Made by a program: the position numbers and the translations under genes | NCBI RefSeq assembly: GCF_011603255.1 | Contig: NZ_JAANCM010000001.1 | Span: 124,001 to 188,000 of the forward strand | Source of the DNA: Ferranicluibacter rubi | GTDB lineage: Bacteria; Pseudomonadota; Alphaproteobacteria; Rhizobiales; Rhizobiaceae | DNA: 64,000 nucleotides | Direction of reading: 5' to 3' | In this document: positions 1 through 7,679 of the stretch, piece by piece | Layout of the letters: each line of letters begins with the position of its first letter | How positions within the stretch are numbered: position 1 is the stretch's first letter | Notes under the pieces: generated by a model | The model's database searches: none | What the model was told of the DNA's origin: nothing | Seen by the model: only the letters and a program-made list of their open reading frames with translations

Positions 1-899
1 TAGTCGCGCTTGAAGACGCTATCGACCATCCACTTGCCGATGCCCGGCCAAGAGAAGATGCTCTCGGTCAGGATCGCGCCGCCGAGCAGCACGCCGATCT
101 GCAGGCCGATGGTGGTGATAACCGGGATCATGGCGTTGCGCAGCGCGTGCACGCCGATGATGCGGAACGGCGACATGCCCTTGGAGCGGGCGGTGCGGAC
201 GTAGTCTTCGCTCAGCACTTCGAGCATGGCAGAGCGCGTCTGGCGCGCGATGACCGCGAGCGGAATGGTGGCGAGCACGATCGTCGGCAGGATCATGTGG
301 CTGACGGCGGAGCTGAACGCGCCTTTCTGGCCGGACAGCAGACTATCGATCAGCATGAAGCCGGTGACGGGCGGGAAGAAATAGAGGAACGAGATGCGGC
401 CCGAGACGGGCGTCCAGCCAAGCGTTCCCGAGAAGAAGATGATGAGCAGCAGACCCCACCAGAAGATCGGCATGGAATAGCCGACGAGTGCCGTGCCCAT
501 GATGGTCTGGTCGAGCCAGGTGCCGCGCTTGACCGCCGCCACCACGCCTGCCGGGATCCCAAGACAGATCGCGAGGATGATGGCACAGATCGCAAGCTCC
601 ATGGTCGCCGGAAACAGCGTCATGAAGTCATCGATGACAGGGCGCTTGGAGATGATGGAGCGTCCGAAATCGCCCTGCAGCAGGCCGGTGAGATAGTCGA
701 AATACTGGACATACATCGGCCGGTCGAGGCCAAGCTCCGCCATGATCTGCGCATGCCGTTCCGGCGCCATGACGCGCTCTCCGGAGAGCAGCATGACGGG
801 ATCGCCGGGAAGCAGGCGGATGAAGGAGAAGGCGATGATGGAAACCCCGACGAAGGTCGGGATGAGGACGGCGAGCCGCCCGAAAATGAAGCGCAGCAT
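1..899 (-). CDS. dppB: Peptide ABC transporter permease DppB-like (3' part missing)
   Basis: Inner-membrane permease of a dipeptide/oligopeptide ABC importer. The protein starts MLRFIFGRLAVLIP, the usual DppB/OppB opening with a first membrane helix, and carries the periplasmic GDPVMLLSGE segment. Near the window edge it has the cytoplasmic EAA-type loop (ALRNAMIPVI) that docks on the ATPase. About 299 codons are present and the gene runs off the left edge, so the last part is missing; DppB proteins are usually around 310-340 residues. It lies 84 bp downstream of dppA on the same strand, so the two very likely form one operon, with dppC/D/F expected beyond the edge. The exact peptide specificity cannot be read from the sequence. 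Confidence 0.9.
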   Translation of the reverse strand, partial: MLRFIFGRLAVLIPTFVGVSIIAFSFIRLLPGDPVMLLSGERVMAPERHAQIMAELGLDRPMYVQYFDYLTGLLQGDFGRSIISKRPVIDDFMTLFPATMELAICAIILAICLGIPAGVVAAVKRGTWLDQTIMGTALVGYSMPIFWWGLLLIIFFSGTLGWTPVSGRISFLYFFPPVTGFMLIDSLLSGQKGAFSSAVSHMILPTIVLATIPLAVIARQTRSAMLEVLSEDYVRTARSKGMSPFRIIGVHALRNAMIPVITTIGLQIGVLLGGAILTESIFSWPGIGKWMVDSVFKRD

Positions 900-922
900 G
901 AGCGTTCCGTAAGATTGCAAAA

Positions 923-952
923 CCGGCGGCCCGAAGACAATCGGACCGCCGG
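923..952 (-). terminator. Intercistronic hairpin between dppA and dppB
   Basis: The arms 923-934 and 941-952 pair over 12 bp with one C-A mismatch around a 6-base loop. In the direction of transcription the hairpin is followed by a short T run (GTTTTGC). It sits between the binding-protein gene and the permease gene. It could act as a partial terminator or as a 3' stabiliser that keeps dppA mRNA more abundant than dppB mRNA (inference). Confidence 0.6.
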
Positions 953-983
953 AGACACCGCGGATGCGGCGGACGTGGCGATT

Positions 984-2579
984 TTATTCGGCGATATCAA
1001 CGCCGTCGAAGCGGTGGATGCCGAGCGGATCCTGAACGTAGCCCGAGACCTTCTTGTTCATCGGCATGAAGACCAGGGAGTGGTCGATCGTGTTCCAGGG
1101 CGCTTCCTTCTTGAAGACGAGCTGGGCCTGCTGGTAGAGCTTGGTGCGCTCTGCCTGGTCCGGCGTCAGCTTGGCCTTCTTGACGAGGTCGTCGAACTCC
1201 TTGTTGCACCACTGCGCACGATTGTTACCGCCAACCGCGGTGCAGCCGAGCAGCGTGTCGAGGAAGTTGTCCGGATCGCCATTGTCGCCGGTCCAGCCGA
1301 GGATGACCGCGCCGTCGCGGGCCTTGTCGGAGGAGAGCTTCAGGTATTCGGCCCATTCGTAGGAGACGATTTCGACCTCGACGCCGATCTTGGCAAGGTC
1401 GGCCTGCATGAGTTCGGCCGCACGGCGGGCGTTCAGCATGTAGGGACGCGACACGGGCATGGCCCAGATCTTCATCTTGAGGTTGGAGACGCCGGCGGCT
1501 TCGAGCGCCTTCTTGGCGGCTTCCGGATCGTACTTGTCGTCCTCGACGGCGTCGTTATAGGACCACATCGTCGGCGGGATCGGGTTCTTGGCAACGGTCG
1601 CGGCGCCCTGGAAGACGGCATCGACGATCGCCTGCTTGTTGACGGCCATGTTGAGCGCCTTGCGCACTTCCGGCTTGTCGAACGGTGCAACCAGCGTATT
1701 GTAGGCGAGGTAGGAGACGTTCAGCCCTTCTTCCTTGAGGACCGTGAGGTTCTCATCCTTCTGCAACTCGGAAACGTCGGCTGCATTCGGATACGGCATG
1801 ATGTGGCATTCGCCGGCCTTCAGCTTCTGCGCGCGCACGGCGGCATCCGTCGTGATGGCGAAGACGAGATCGTCGATCTTCTGCTTGCCGCCCCAGTAGT
1901 CGGGGTTCGCCTTGTAGCGGATGGCGGCGTCGGCCTGGTAGGCGACGAAGGTGTAGGGACCAGTGCCGAGCGGCTGCTGGTTCATCATCTCCATCTTGCC
2001 GTCGGCCTGCAGCTTGTCGGCATATTCCTTGGAATAGATGGAGGCGAAGTCCATGCCGAGGTTGGCGAGGAACGGCGCTTCGGACTTGTTGAGAACGAAC
2101 TTGACGGTGAGGTCGTCGACCTTCTCGATGGACTTGATCAGCTCGGGAAAGCCCATGCCGCTGAAGTATTCGTAGGTCGCGCCGGCGACATACTTGTTCC
2201 ACGGATTGTCGGCCTTGTACTGGCGCTCGAACGAGAAGATGACGTCGTCGGCATTCAGCTCGCGGGTCGGCGTGAAGAAGTCGGTGGTCTGGAACTTGAC
2301 GCCCGGGCGCAGCTTGAACGTATATTCGGTCCCGTCAGCCGACATTTCCCAGCTCTCGGCCAGGCCCGGCTCGATTTCCGTGCTGCCTTTCTTGAACTCG
2401 ACAAGACGGTTGTAGACCGTGCGCGAGGAGGCATCGAACGTGGTGCCGGCCGTGTAGAGCGCGGAGTCGAAACCTTCGGGCGAGCCCTCGGAGCAATAAA
2501 CCAGCGTCTTCGACCAGGCACTGCCGGCCATCAGCGTCACGACAGCCGTCGCCGCGAGAAGAGTAGAGAGCTTTTTCAT
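984..2579 (-). CDS. dppA: Periplasmic dipeptide-binding protein DppA
   Basis: Extracytoplasmic solute-binding protein, family 5 (SBP_bac_5), 531 residues, which captures di- or oligopeptides in the periplasm for the DppBCDF importer. The start chosen is the ATG giving MKKLSTLLAATAVV, because it yields a clean signal peptide cut near residue 23 (AWS|KTLVYC). The frame stays open further upstream, but that extension carries no signal. The mature protein opens with the DppA-like YCSEGSPEGFDSAL segment and has family-5 features such as LAESWEMS and QQPLGTGPYTF. It is first in the operon ahead of dppB. Family certain; ligand range inferred. Confidence 0.93.
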   Translation of the reverse strand: MKKLSTLLAATAVVTLMAGSAWSKTLVYCSEGSPEGFDSALYTAGTTFDASSRTVYNRLVEFKKGSTEIEPGLAESWEMSADGTEYTFKLRPGVKFQTTDFFTPTRELNADDVIFSFERQYKADNPWNKYVAGATYEYFSGMGFPELIKSIEKVDDLTVKFVLNKSEAPFLANLGMDFASIYSKEYADKLQADGKMEMMNQQPLGTGPYTFVAYQADAAIRYKANPDYWGGKQKIDDLVFAITTDAAVRAQKLKAGECHIMPYPNAADVSELQKDENLTVLKEEGLNVSYLAYNTLVAPFDKPEVRKALNMAVNKQAIVDAVFQGAATVAKNPIPPTMWSYNDAVEDDKYDPEAAKKALEAAGVSNLKMKIWAMPVSRPYMLNARRAAELMQADLAKIGVEVEIVSYEWAEYLKLSSDKARDGAVILGWTGDNGDPDNFLDTLLGCTAVGGNNRAQWCNKEFDDLVKKAKLTPDQAERTKLYQQAQLVFKKEAPWNTIDHSLVFMPMNKKVSGYVQDPLGIHRFDGVDIAE

Positions 2580-2972
2580 CACCGTTTTCCCAGTTTTCTT
2601 GTGTTCTCTTGAAACATTCTTATTCGCAAATGATCCGGATCGCAGCCGCAACCGGTCAGACCGGAAAGGAACGACATTTGCTGCGGCAATGCAATAACCC
2701 GCTCCATTCTTTTGTCCAGTTGGAAAATTTATCCAAGATATAAGACATCTACGCGACGTCATTCCGGATCTCCGACCTTGCGATGCGCGCGCTTTGCTGT
2801 CCGAGCCTTGTCGTCCGTGGAAAGGGTCGGCGTGCCACGCGAGAGATCGCTTCATGTCCGGAAGGCGCACGGCGTTTCCCATTTCGAGCGGGTTTCACCT
2901 TTTTTAGGGGAGTTGCCAAGCGCGAATTGCCCGCTAAGCTAGTATTCCGGGAGCCAGGGGGGCATCATCGAC
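2580..2972. other. Divergent intergenic region dppA / luxR-type gene
   Basis: About 390 bp between two divergently transcribed genes. It must hold the promoters of both. There is an AT-rich patch near 2710-2750, but I see no convincing palindromic operator or RNA gene. Confidence 0.5.
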
Positions 2973-3692
2973 GTGGGCGCGTTGCTGGAAAGTTGCAGAC
3001 GCTACGATTTTCAAAAGGATCTTGAGAAAGCGCTCAACCGCGTCGATTTCTTCCGGATTTTCCACATGCTGGCGCTCGGCGCCGGGTTCGATCACTTCGG
3101 CGTGTTGCAGCTCGGCCAGGAGGCCGAACCTGCTCTTCTGACCACGCGACTGGTGCTGCACGACCTGCCGCCCGGGCTGACGGAGGAGTATGACCGGCGC
3201 TACAGGCTTTCCGATTGCCTGCTTCTCAAGAGCCTTCACGCATCCACCGTGCCTTCCGTATGGTCGGCCTCCATGGACGACGCCGCGACCTCGAATGCCG
3301 GGACGGATTTCCTGGCGCAGATCGGCTTCGACCTTGTGGCCTGCGTGCCTGTCCACAGCATCGTCGGCACGCGCTATGTCGTGCTCTATTTCGGGGATAA
3401 CGACGACATCGATCGTACCTGCCACGTCGAGCTCTGTTACAACTCGATCACGGCGTTCGACTATTTCTATCGGTTCGTGCTGGCAACGCGGGCGGGAATG
3501 GGGCTGACGGCGCGGGAGACGGAAATTCTCCGGTGGATTTCACATGGAAAGACGGCGAGCGAAATTGCCCTCATCGTCTCGGTTTCCGAACACACGATCA
3601 ACTCGCATACGGCGACGATCCTGAAAAAACTGGATGTCGTCAATCGGACGCAAATGGTTGCCAAGGCCATCAGGGAACAAATTATCCAATGA
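2973..3692 (+). CDS. LuxR-family transcriptional regulator with autoinducer-binding-like domain
   Basis: A 239-residue regulator. Residues about 20-165 resemble the autoinducer-binding domain of quorum-sensing LuxR proteins. Residues about 175-239 are a LuxR/GerE helix-turn-helix with the typical LTARETEILRWISHGKT and VSEHTINSH motifs. By spacing against TraR, the AHL-contacting Tyr, Asp and second Trp correspond to Y73, D81 and W97, but the first Trp is L69, so AHL binding is uncertain. No luxI-like synthase is present, so this is a LuxR solo. The start is GTG, preceded by an AGGGGG-like ribosome site; an internal ATG at 3067 would cut off part of the sensor domain. A response regulator gene follows 76 bp downstream. 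Confidence 0.85.
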   Translation: MGALLESCRRYDFQKDLEKALNRVDFFRIFHMLALGAGFDHFGVLQLGQEAEPALLTTRLVLHDLPPGLTEEYDRRYRLSDCLLLKSLHASTVPSVWSASMDDAATSNAGTDFLAQIGFDLVACVPVHSIVGTRYVVLYFGDNDDIDRTCHVELCYNSITAFDYFYRFVLATRAGMGLTARETEILRWISHGKTASEIALIVSVSEHTINSHTATILKKLDVVNRTQMVAKAIREQIIQ

Positions 3693-3768
3693 TCGTATTT
3701 GGGGCGATCGAGCCCCGAAAGATATAAAACGACAATTATTTTAGATATTTAGAGATAACGGAACATTC

Positions 3769-4164
3769 ATGTCGATGCCCACACCTGTTCAAATTCTTCT
3801 GATCGACGACGAACCTGCCGAGCATGTGATCCTCCGGCGGCTGATGAGCAAGGTTCAGGCCTTCGCCATCCAGCTGCATTACTGCGAGACGATCGAAGCG
3901 GCCCTGCCCCTGCTCGAGCGGGGCACGCCTGTCTCCATGGTGCTGGTCGACAACCGGCTTCCGCCGCATGGCGACTTCCGCGATACGGTGCCGCAGATCC
4001 GCCAGAAGGGCTTCATCGGCCCCGTCGGCGTGATCTCCGGCTCGCTGGACGACGCGTATTTTCAGTCGTTCCAGGAATTCGGCGTCGATTTCCGCCTCGA
4101 CAAGGCAGAGCTCGACCCGACCGCCATCGAATTTCTGCTGCAGGAATATCTCGTGAAGTCCTGA
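3769..4164 (+). CDS. Single-domain response regulator (receiver only)
   Basis: A 131-residue CheY-like receiver domain with no output domain. The acidic pocket is D13-D14-E15, the phospho-acceptor is D61 (VLVDNRLPP), the Ser/Thr position is S90 (VISGS) and the conserved Lys is K112 (LDKAEL). It therefore has every residue needed for phosphotransfer. It lies 76 bp downstream of the LuxR-type gene on the same strand and ends just before a strong terminator, so it may be co-transcribed or have its own promoter in the AT-rich gap. No histidine kinase is adjacent; its partner is unknown. Confidence 0.85.
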   Translation: MSMPTPVQILLIDDEPAEHVILRRLMSKVQAFAIQLHYCETIEAALPLLERGTPVSMVLVDNRLPPHGDFRDTVPQIRQKGFIGPVGVISGSLDDAYFQSFQEFGVDFRLDKAELDPTAIEFLLQEYLVKS

Positions 4165-4170
4165 AACGAA

Positions 4171-4202
4171 AACGACGCGTCTGCTGCTGGAGACGCGTCG
4201 TT
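4171..4202 (+). terminator. Intrinsic terminator between convergent genes
   Basis: A perfect 12-bp stem (4171-4182 with 4191-4202) around an 8-base loop, 7 bp after the response-regulator stop codon. A-rich bases precede it and a T-containing tract follows. It lies between convergent genes and could serve both strands. Confidence 0.85.
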
Positions 4203-4241
4203 CCTTACTCGACGTGTGCCGGTCTTCCGGAGAGGCTGCCC

Positions 4242-4721
4242 TCAGGCAGCCGTCTGGGGCTGTGCCGCCGGAGCGACGTAGGGAAGCGGGTCGATGCCGA
4301 GCAGGAAGTTGATCTGCGGACGTGACTTGACCAGATCGTCGATCGAATATTGCGAGAGCACGTCGAAGAAGGCGTTCAGCGCCTTGCGCAAGGCCGTGTT
4401 CAGGCCGCAGCTGTCGACCAGCGGGCAATCCACTTCGCCGGCATCGAAGCATTCCGCCATCGAGAAGCTGTCTTCCGTCACCTTGACGACATCGAACAGG
4501 GTGATCTGCGAAGCGGGCTTGGGCAGGCGCACGCCGCCATTGCGACCGCGAACCGTTTCCACGAGGCCGGCCTTGTTCAGCGGCTGGAGAATCTTGAACA
4601 GAAACAGCTCGGACACGCCATAGGCCCTGGCGATTTCCGGGATGCGGCTCAGATGCCCTTCGTTTGCAGCACAATACATCAGGATGCGAACGGCATAGTT
4701 GGTCTGCTTGGTCAGGCGCAT
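4242..4721 (-). CDS. rirA: Rrf2-family iron-responsive regulator RirA
   Basis: A 159-residue Rrf2 regulator matching rhizobial RirA, the global iron-response repressor that senses iron through a labile Fe-S cluster. The N-terminal winged helix starts MRLTKQTNYAVRIL and includes the RGRNGGVRL wing. Three cysteines in the Rrf2 cluster-ligand pattern are at C91, C99 and C105 (AECF...DCPLVDSCG). The C-terminal tail is Pro/Ala/Gln-rich. In rhizobia RirA represses iron-uptake genes when iron is sufficient; none of those targets is recognisable in this window. A promoter with an embedded palindrome lies upstream (separate entry), suggesting autoregulation. Confidence 0.93.
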   Translation of the reverse strand: MRLTKQTNYAVRILMYCAANEGHLSRIPEIARAYGVSELFLFKILQPLNKAGLVETVRGRNGGVRLPKPASQITLFDVVKVTEDSFSMAECFDAGEVDCPLVDSCGLNTALRKALNAFFDVLSQYSIDDLVKSRPQINFLLGIDPLPYVAPAAQPQTAA

Positions 4722-4780
4722 TCTTCACTCCGATGCTCGGACGCAGGCGAATCCCAGATCGCCACTCCCTGTCTTCCCTA

Positions 4781-4816
4781 CATATAGAACGCCTGCCAGT
4801 TTGGAACAATTCCAAA
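4781..4816 (-). promoter_or_regulatory. rirA promoter with palindrome over the -35
   Basis: On the minus strand a -35 like TTGTTC (4804-4809) and a -10 like TATATG (4781-4786) are separated by 17 bp. A perfect 7-3-7 palindrome, TTTGGAACAATTCCAAA at 4800-4816, covers the -35. An Rrf2 protein binding there would block RNA polymerase, so this is a candidate RirA autoregulatory site. The palindrome is seen directly; the binding protein is inferred. Confidence 0.6.
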
Positions 4817-4845
4817 AAGAAGAAATGTCGAGAAAGATGCTCATG

Positions 4846-4873
4846 AAAAAAGGGCCCCTTGCGAGGGCCCTTT
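4846..4873 (-). terminator. Intrinsic terminator of mmsA
   Basis: A 9-bp stem (4849-4857 with 4865-4873) and 7-base loop, followed in the minus direction by a run of T (complement of the A run at 4846-4850). It sits 25 bp after the mmsA stop. Confidence 0.85.
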
Positions 4874-4897
4874 CACGACAGTCACAAAAGACGGAAA

Positions 4898-6394
4898 TTA
4901 CTTCATCGTCGGCATGACGAATTCGGCGCCGTCCTTGATGCCGGAAGGCCAGCGGCTGGTGATCGTCTTGGTGCGCGTCCAGAACCGGATCGAGTCCGTG
5001 CCGTGCTGGTTGAGGTCGCCGAAGGACGAGGACTTCCAGCCGCCGAAGGAGTGGTAGGCGAGCGGAACGGGGATCGGAACGTTGACGCCGACCATGCCGA
5101 TGTTGATGCGGGAGGCGAAGTCGCGGGCCGCATCGCCATCGCGGGTGTAGATCGCGACGCCATTGCCGTATTCGTGCTTCATCGGCAGGTCGAGCGCTTC
5201 CTCGTAGGTCTTGGCGCGGACGACAGAGAGGACGGGGCCGAAGATCTCGGTCTTGTAGATGTCCATATCCGGCGTGACGTTGTCGAACAGGCAGCCACCG
5301 ACGAAATATCCGTCCTCATAACCCTGCAGCTTGAAGCCGCGGCCATCGACGACGAGATTGGCACCGGCTTCCACCCCCTTGTCGATCAGGCCGAGAATGC
5401 GGTCGCGCGCTTCCTTGGTGACGACGGGCCCGAGATCGGCCTTGTCGTCGGTATAGGGGCCGATGCGCAGGCTCTCGACCATGGGCGTCAGCTTCTCGAT
5501 CAGCCGGTTGGCGGTTTCCTCACCGACGGGAACGGCAACGGAGATCGCCATGCAGCGCTCGCCGGCCGAGCCGTAGCCGGCGCCCATCAGGGCGTTTGCA
5601 GCCTGGTCGAGGTCGGCATCCGGCATGATGATCATGTGGTTCTTGGCGCCGCCGAAGCACTGGGCGCGCTTGCCGTTCATGGCCGCGGTGCCATAGACGT
5701 AGCGGGCGATCGGCGTGGAACCGACGAAGGAGACGGCGGAGATATCGGGATGCGTCAGGATCGCATCGACCGCGCCCTTGTCGCCATTGACGACGTTGAG
5801 GATGCCGGCGGGCAGGCCTGCCTCGATCATCAGTTCGGCGAGGCGGATCGGCACGGACGGATCGCGCTCGGACGGCTTCAGGATGAAGGCATTGCCGCAG
5901 GCAATCGCCGGGGCGAACATCCACATCGGGATCATGCCCGGGAAGTTGAACGGCGTGATGCCGGCGCCGATGCCGACCGGCTGGCGGATCGAGTACATAT
6001 CGATGTTCGGGCCGGCGCCTTCGGTGAACTCGCTCTTCGACAGATGCGGGATGCCGATGACGAATTCGCAGACTTCGAGACCGCGGACGATATCGCCCTT
6101 GGCGTCATCGATGGTCTTGCCGTGCTCACGCGAAAGCAGTTCCGCAAGCTCGTTCATGTTGTCGTTCAGGAGCTGGACGAACTTCATGAACACGCGGGCG
6201 CGGCGCTGCGGGTTGGTCGCAGCCCATTTCGGCTGGGCAGCCTTGGCGTTCTCGACGGCTGCTGCCAGTTCCGCGTCGCTGGCCAGCGCCACCGTGCCCT
6301 GCACTTCGCCCGTTGCCGGATTGAAGATATTGCTCGTGCGGCCGCTGGTGCCGGCAACCGTCTTGCCGCCGATGAAATGACCGATCTCGTACAT
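4898..6394 (-). CDS. mmsA: CoA-acylating methylmalonate-semialdehyde dehydrogenase
   Basis: A 498-residue aldehyde dehydrogenase of the MmsA/IolA type. It oxidises methylmalonate semialdehyde to propionyl-CoA, or malonate semialdehyde to acetyl-CoA, with NAD+ and CoA, in valine or inositol breakdown. Evidence includes the NAD-binding segment ITPFNFPGMIPMWM, the family-specific GAKNHMIIMPDAD block, and the catalytic Cys in the GERCMA motif (C281). The end-to-end length fits the family. No iol or valine genes adjoin it, so its pathway here cannot be fixed. It is divergent from a LysR-type gene that may regulate it, and ends in a clear terminator. Confidence 0.93.
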   Translation of the reverse strand: MYEIGHFIGGKTVAGTSGRTSNIFNPATGEVQGTVALASDAELAAAVENAKAAQPKWAATNPQRRARVFMKFVQLLNDNMNELAELLSREHGKTIDDAKGDIVRGLEVCEFVIGIPHLSKSEFTEGAGPNIDMYSIRQPVGIGAGITPFNFPGMIPMWMFAPAIACGNAFILKPSERDPSVPIRLAELMIEAGLPAGILNVVNGDKGAVDAILTHPDISAVSFVGSTPIARYVYGTAAMNGKRAQCFGGAKNHMIIMPDADLDQAANALMGAGYGSAGERCMAISVAVPVGEETANRLIEKLTPMVESLRIGPYTDDKADLGPVVTKEARDRILGLIDKGVEAGANLVVDGRGFKLQGYEDGYFVGGCLFDNVTPDMDIYKTEIFGPVLSVVRAKTYEEALDLPMKHEYGNGVAIYTRDGDAARDFASRINIGMVGVNVPIPVPLAYHSFGGWKSSSFGDLNQHGTDSIRFWTRTKTITSRWPSGIKDGAEFVMPTMK

Positions 6395-6479
6395 GGCTGT
6401 CTCCTCCAGATTGTCGTTGCTGTTGGCGCGACGATCGCACTACAGTCTACACAAATCAACGTGCGAAATTCAGGAACTG

Positions 6480-6499
6480 TTGTGCAGAAATCGACACAA
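6480..6499. promoter_or_regulatory. Candidate LysR operator between mmsA and lysR-type gene
   Basis: The inverted repeat TTGTG-N10-CACAA lies 14 bp before the LysR-type start and in the shared divergent region with mmsA. A second TAGTCTACACAAAT-like half lies near 6441-6452. This layout is typical of LysR sites, but the assignment rests on position only. Confidence 0.4.
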
Positions 6500-6513
6500 G
6501 ACAGGCTGATGCC

Positions 6514-7395
6514 GTGAACTGGGACGATGTGCGGATGTTTCTCGCCGTCGCCCGAACGGGGCAGATCCTCTCGGCATCCAAACGGGTGGGCGTCAACCAT
6601 GCGACGCTCAGCCGACGGGTGACGGCGCTGGAGGAGGCGCTGAAGACACGGCTGCTCGTGAGGCGGACCAATGGCTGCGAGTTGACGGCGGAGGGCGAGG
6701 TGTTCTTTCACGCCGCCGAGCGGATGGAGACGGAGATGCTGGCGGCGCAGGCGCATGTCGGCCGGGTCGATACGGCGGTCGCAGGCACCGTGCGGATCGG
6801 GGCGCCGGACGGTTTCGGCGTGTCGTTTCTCGCGCCGCGTCTCGGGCGGCTGACGGCCCGTTTTCCGGCCCTGCGCATTCAGCTGGTGCCGGTGCCCCGC
6901 TCCTTCTCGCTGTCACAGCGCGAGGCGGATATCGCCATCACGCTCGAGCGGCCGGAGCAGGGTCGGCTCGTCTCGTCCAAGCTTACCGACTACACGCTCG
7001 GCATCTACGCGTCCGACGCCTATCTGCAGGAGAACGGCACGCCCGAGAGCATCGAGGCGCTGAAGCGGCATCGGCGGATCGGCTATGTCGAGGATCTTCT
7101 CTGGACGGCCTCGCTCGACTTCACCGGCGAAGTGATGCGCAACTGGGATGCGGGCTTCGAGATTTCGAGTGCGACGGGGCAGACGGAGGCCGTGCGATCC
7201 GGCGCCGGCATCGGTATCCTGCACAATTACATCGCGCGTCAGCATGGCGAATTATGCCGTATCCTGCCCGATGCGACGATCCGGCGGGCGTACTGGACGA
7301 CCTATCACGAGAGCGCGCGGGACCTGCTGCGCGTGCGGACCGTGGTCGATTTCCTGCAGGAACTCGTCGCTGCGGAGCATGCGATCTTCATCTGA
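6514..7395 (+). CDS. LysR-family transcriptional regulator
   Basis: A 293-residue regulator. The N-terminal helix-turn-helix (about residues 1-60: MNWDDVRMFLAVARTGQ ... NHATLSRRVTALEE) is typical LysR. The rest is a periplasmic-binding-protein-like effector domain. The GTG start was chosen because MNWDD is the common opening of this subgroup and the nearby upstream ATG runs into a stop after one codon. It is divergent from mmsA, the classic arrangement of a LysR gene and its target. The inducer is unknown. Confidence 0.88.
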   Translation: MNWDDVRMFLAVARTGQILSASKRVGVNHATLSRRVTALEEALKTRLLVRRTNGCELTAEGEVFFHAAERMETEMLAAQAHVGRVDTAVAGTVRIGAPDGFGVSFLAPRLGRLTARFPALRIQLVPVPRSFSLSQREADIAITLERPEQGRLVSSKLTDYTLGIYASDAYLQENGTPESIEALKRHRRIGYVEDLLWTASLDFTGEVMRNWDAGFEISSATGQTEAVRSGAGIGILHNYIARQHGELCRILPDATIRRAYWTTYHESARDLLRVRTVVDFLQELVAAEHAIFI

Positions 7396-7431
7396 GGGGT
7401 TCGGGGATCAGCGGAGGACGGGGATCATCAT

Positions 7432-7462
7432 GGCAATTCCGACCGTGCCGGCCGGAATTGCC
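7432..7462 (+). terminator. Hairpin after the LysR-type gene
   Basis: A perfect 9-bp inverted repeat (7432-7440 with 7454-7462) with a 13-base GC-rich loop, 36 bp after the stop codon. There is no T run, so it may be a Rho-assisted or RNA-stability structure. Confidence 0.45.
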
Positions 7463-7648
7463 AGATTAGCTTCGCACGTCATGCACTTCATCCACCATTG
7501 TTTTCGAGCTGCGCATCATGCGCCTCGGTTCTCCATCGAACAGAACGACTTTAGCGGCGCAAACGTGAACGGGATCTTAACACGGCCCTGTCCGGCGTGC
7601 AGCGCGACGTGAAAGGTTAATACCTGTTTAACGCACTGCCGTGATATC

Positions 7649-7670
7649 TCGGGAGAACGCCCCGATTTTT
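7649..7670 (+). terminator. Terminator-like hairpin with T5, no plus-strand gene ending nearby
   Basis: A short stem, TCGGG/CCCGA (7649-7653 with 7661-7665), followed directly by TTTTT at 7666-7670 on the plus strand. The nearest plus-strand gene ends 250 bp upstream behind another hairpin, so this may end an unannotated small transcript. The stem is only 5 bp. Confidence 0.4.
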
Positions 7671-7679
7671 ATGCGGGTT

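Noticed and set aside
147-2612. Long open frame antisense to dppB and dppA
   Set aside because: It is rich in His/Arg/Asp/Gly repeats with no domain, and lies opposite two well-supported transporter genes. High-GC DNA often leaves such frames open.
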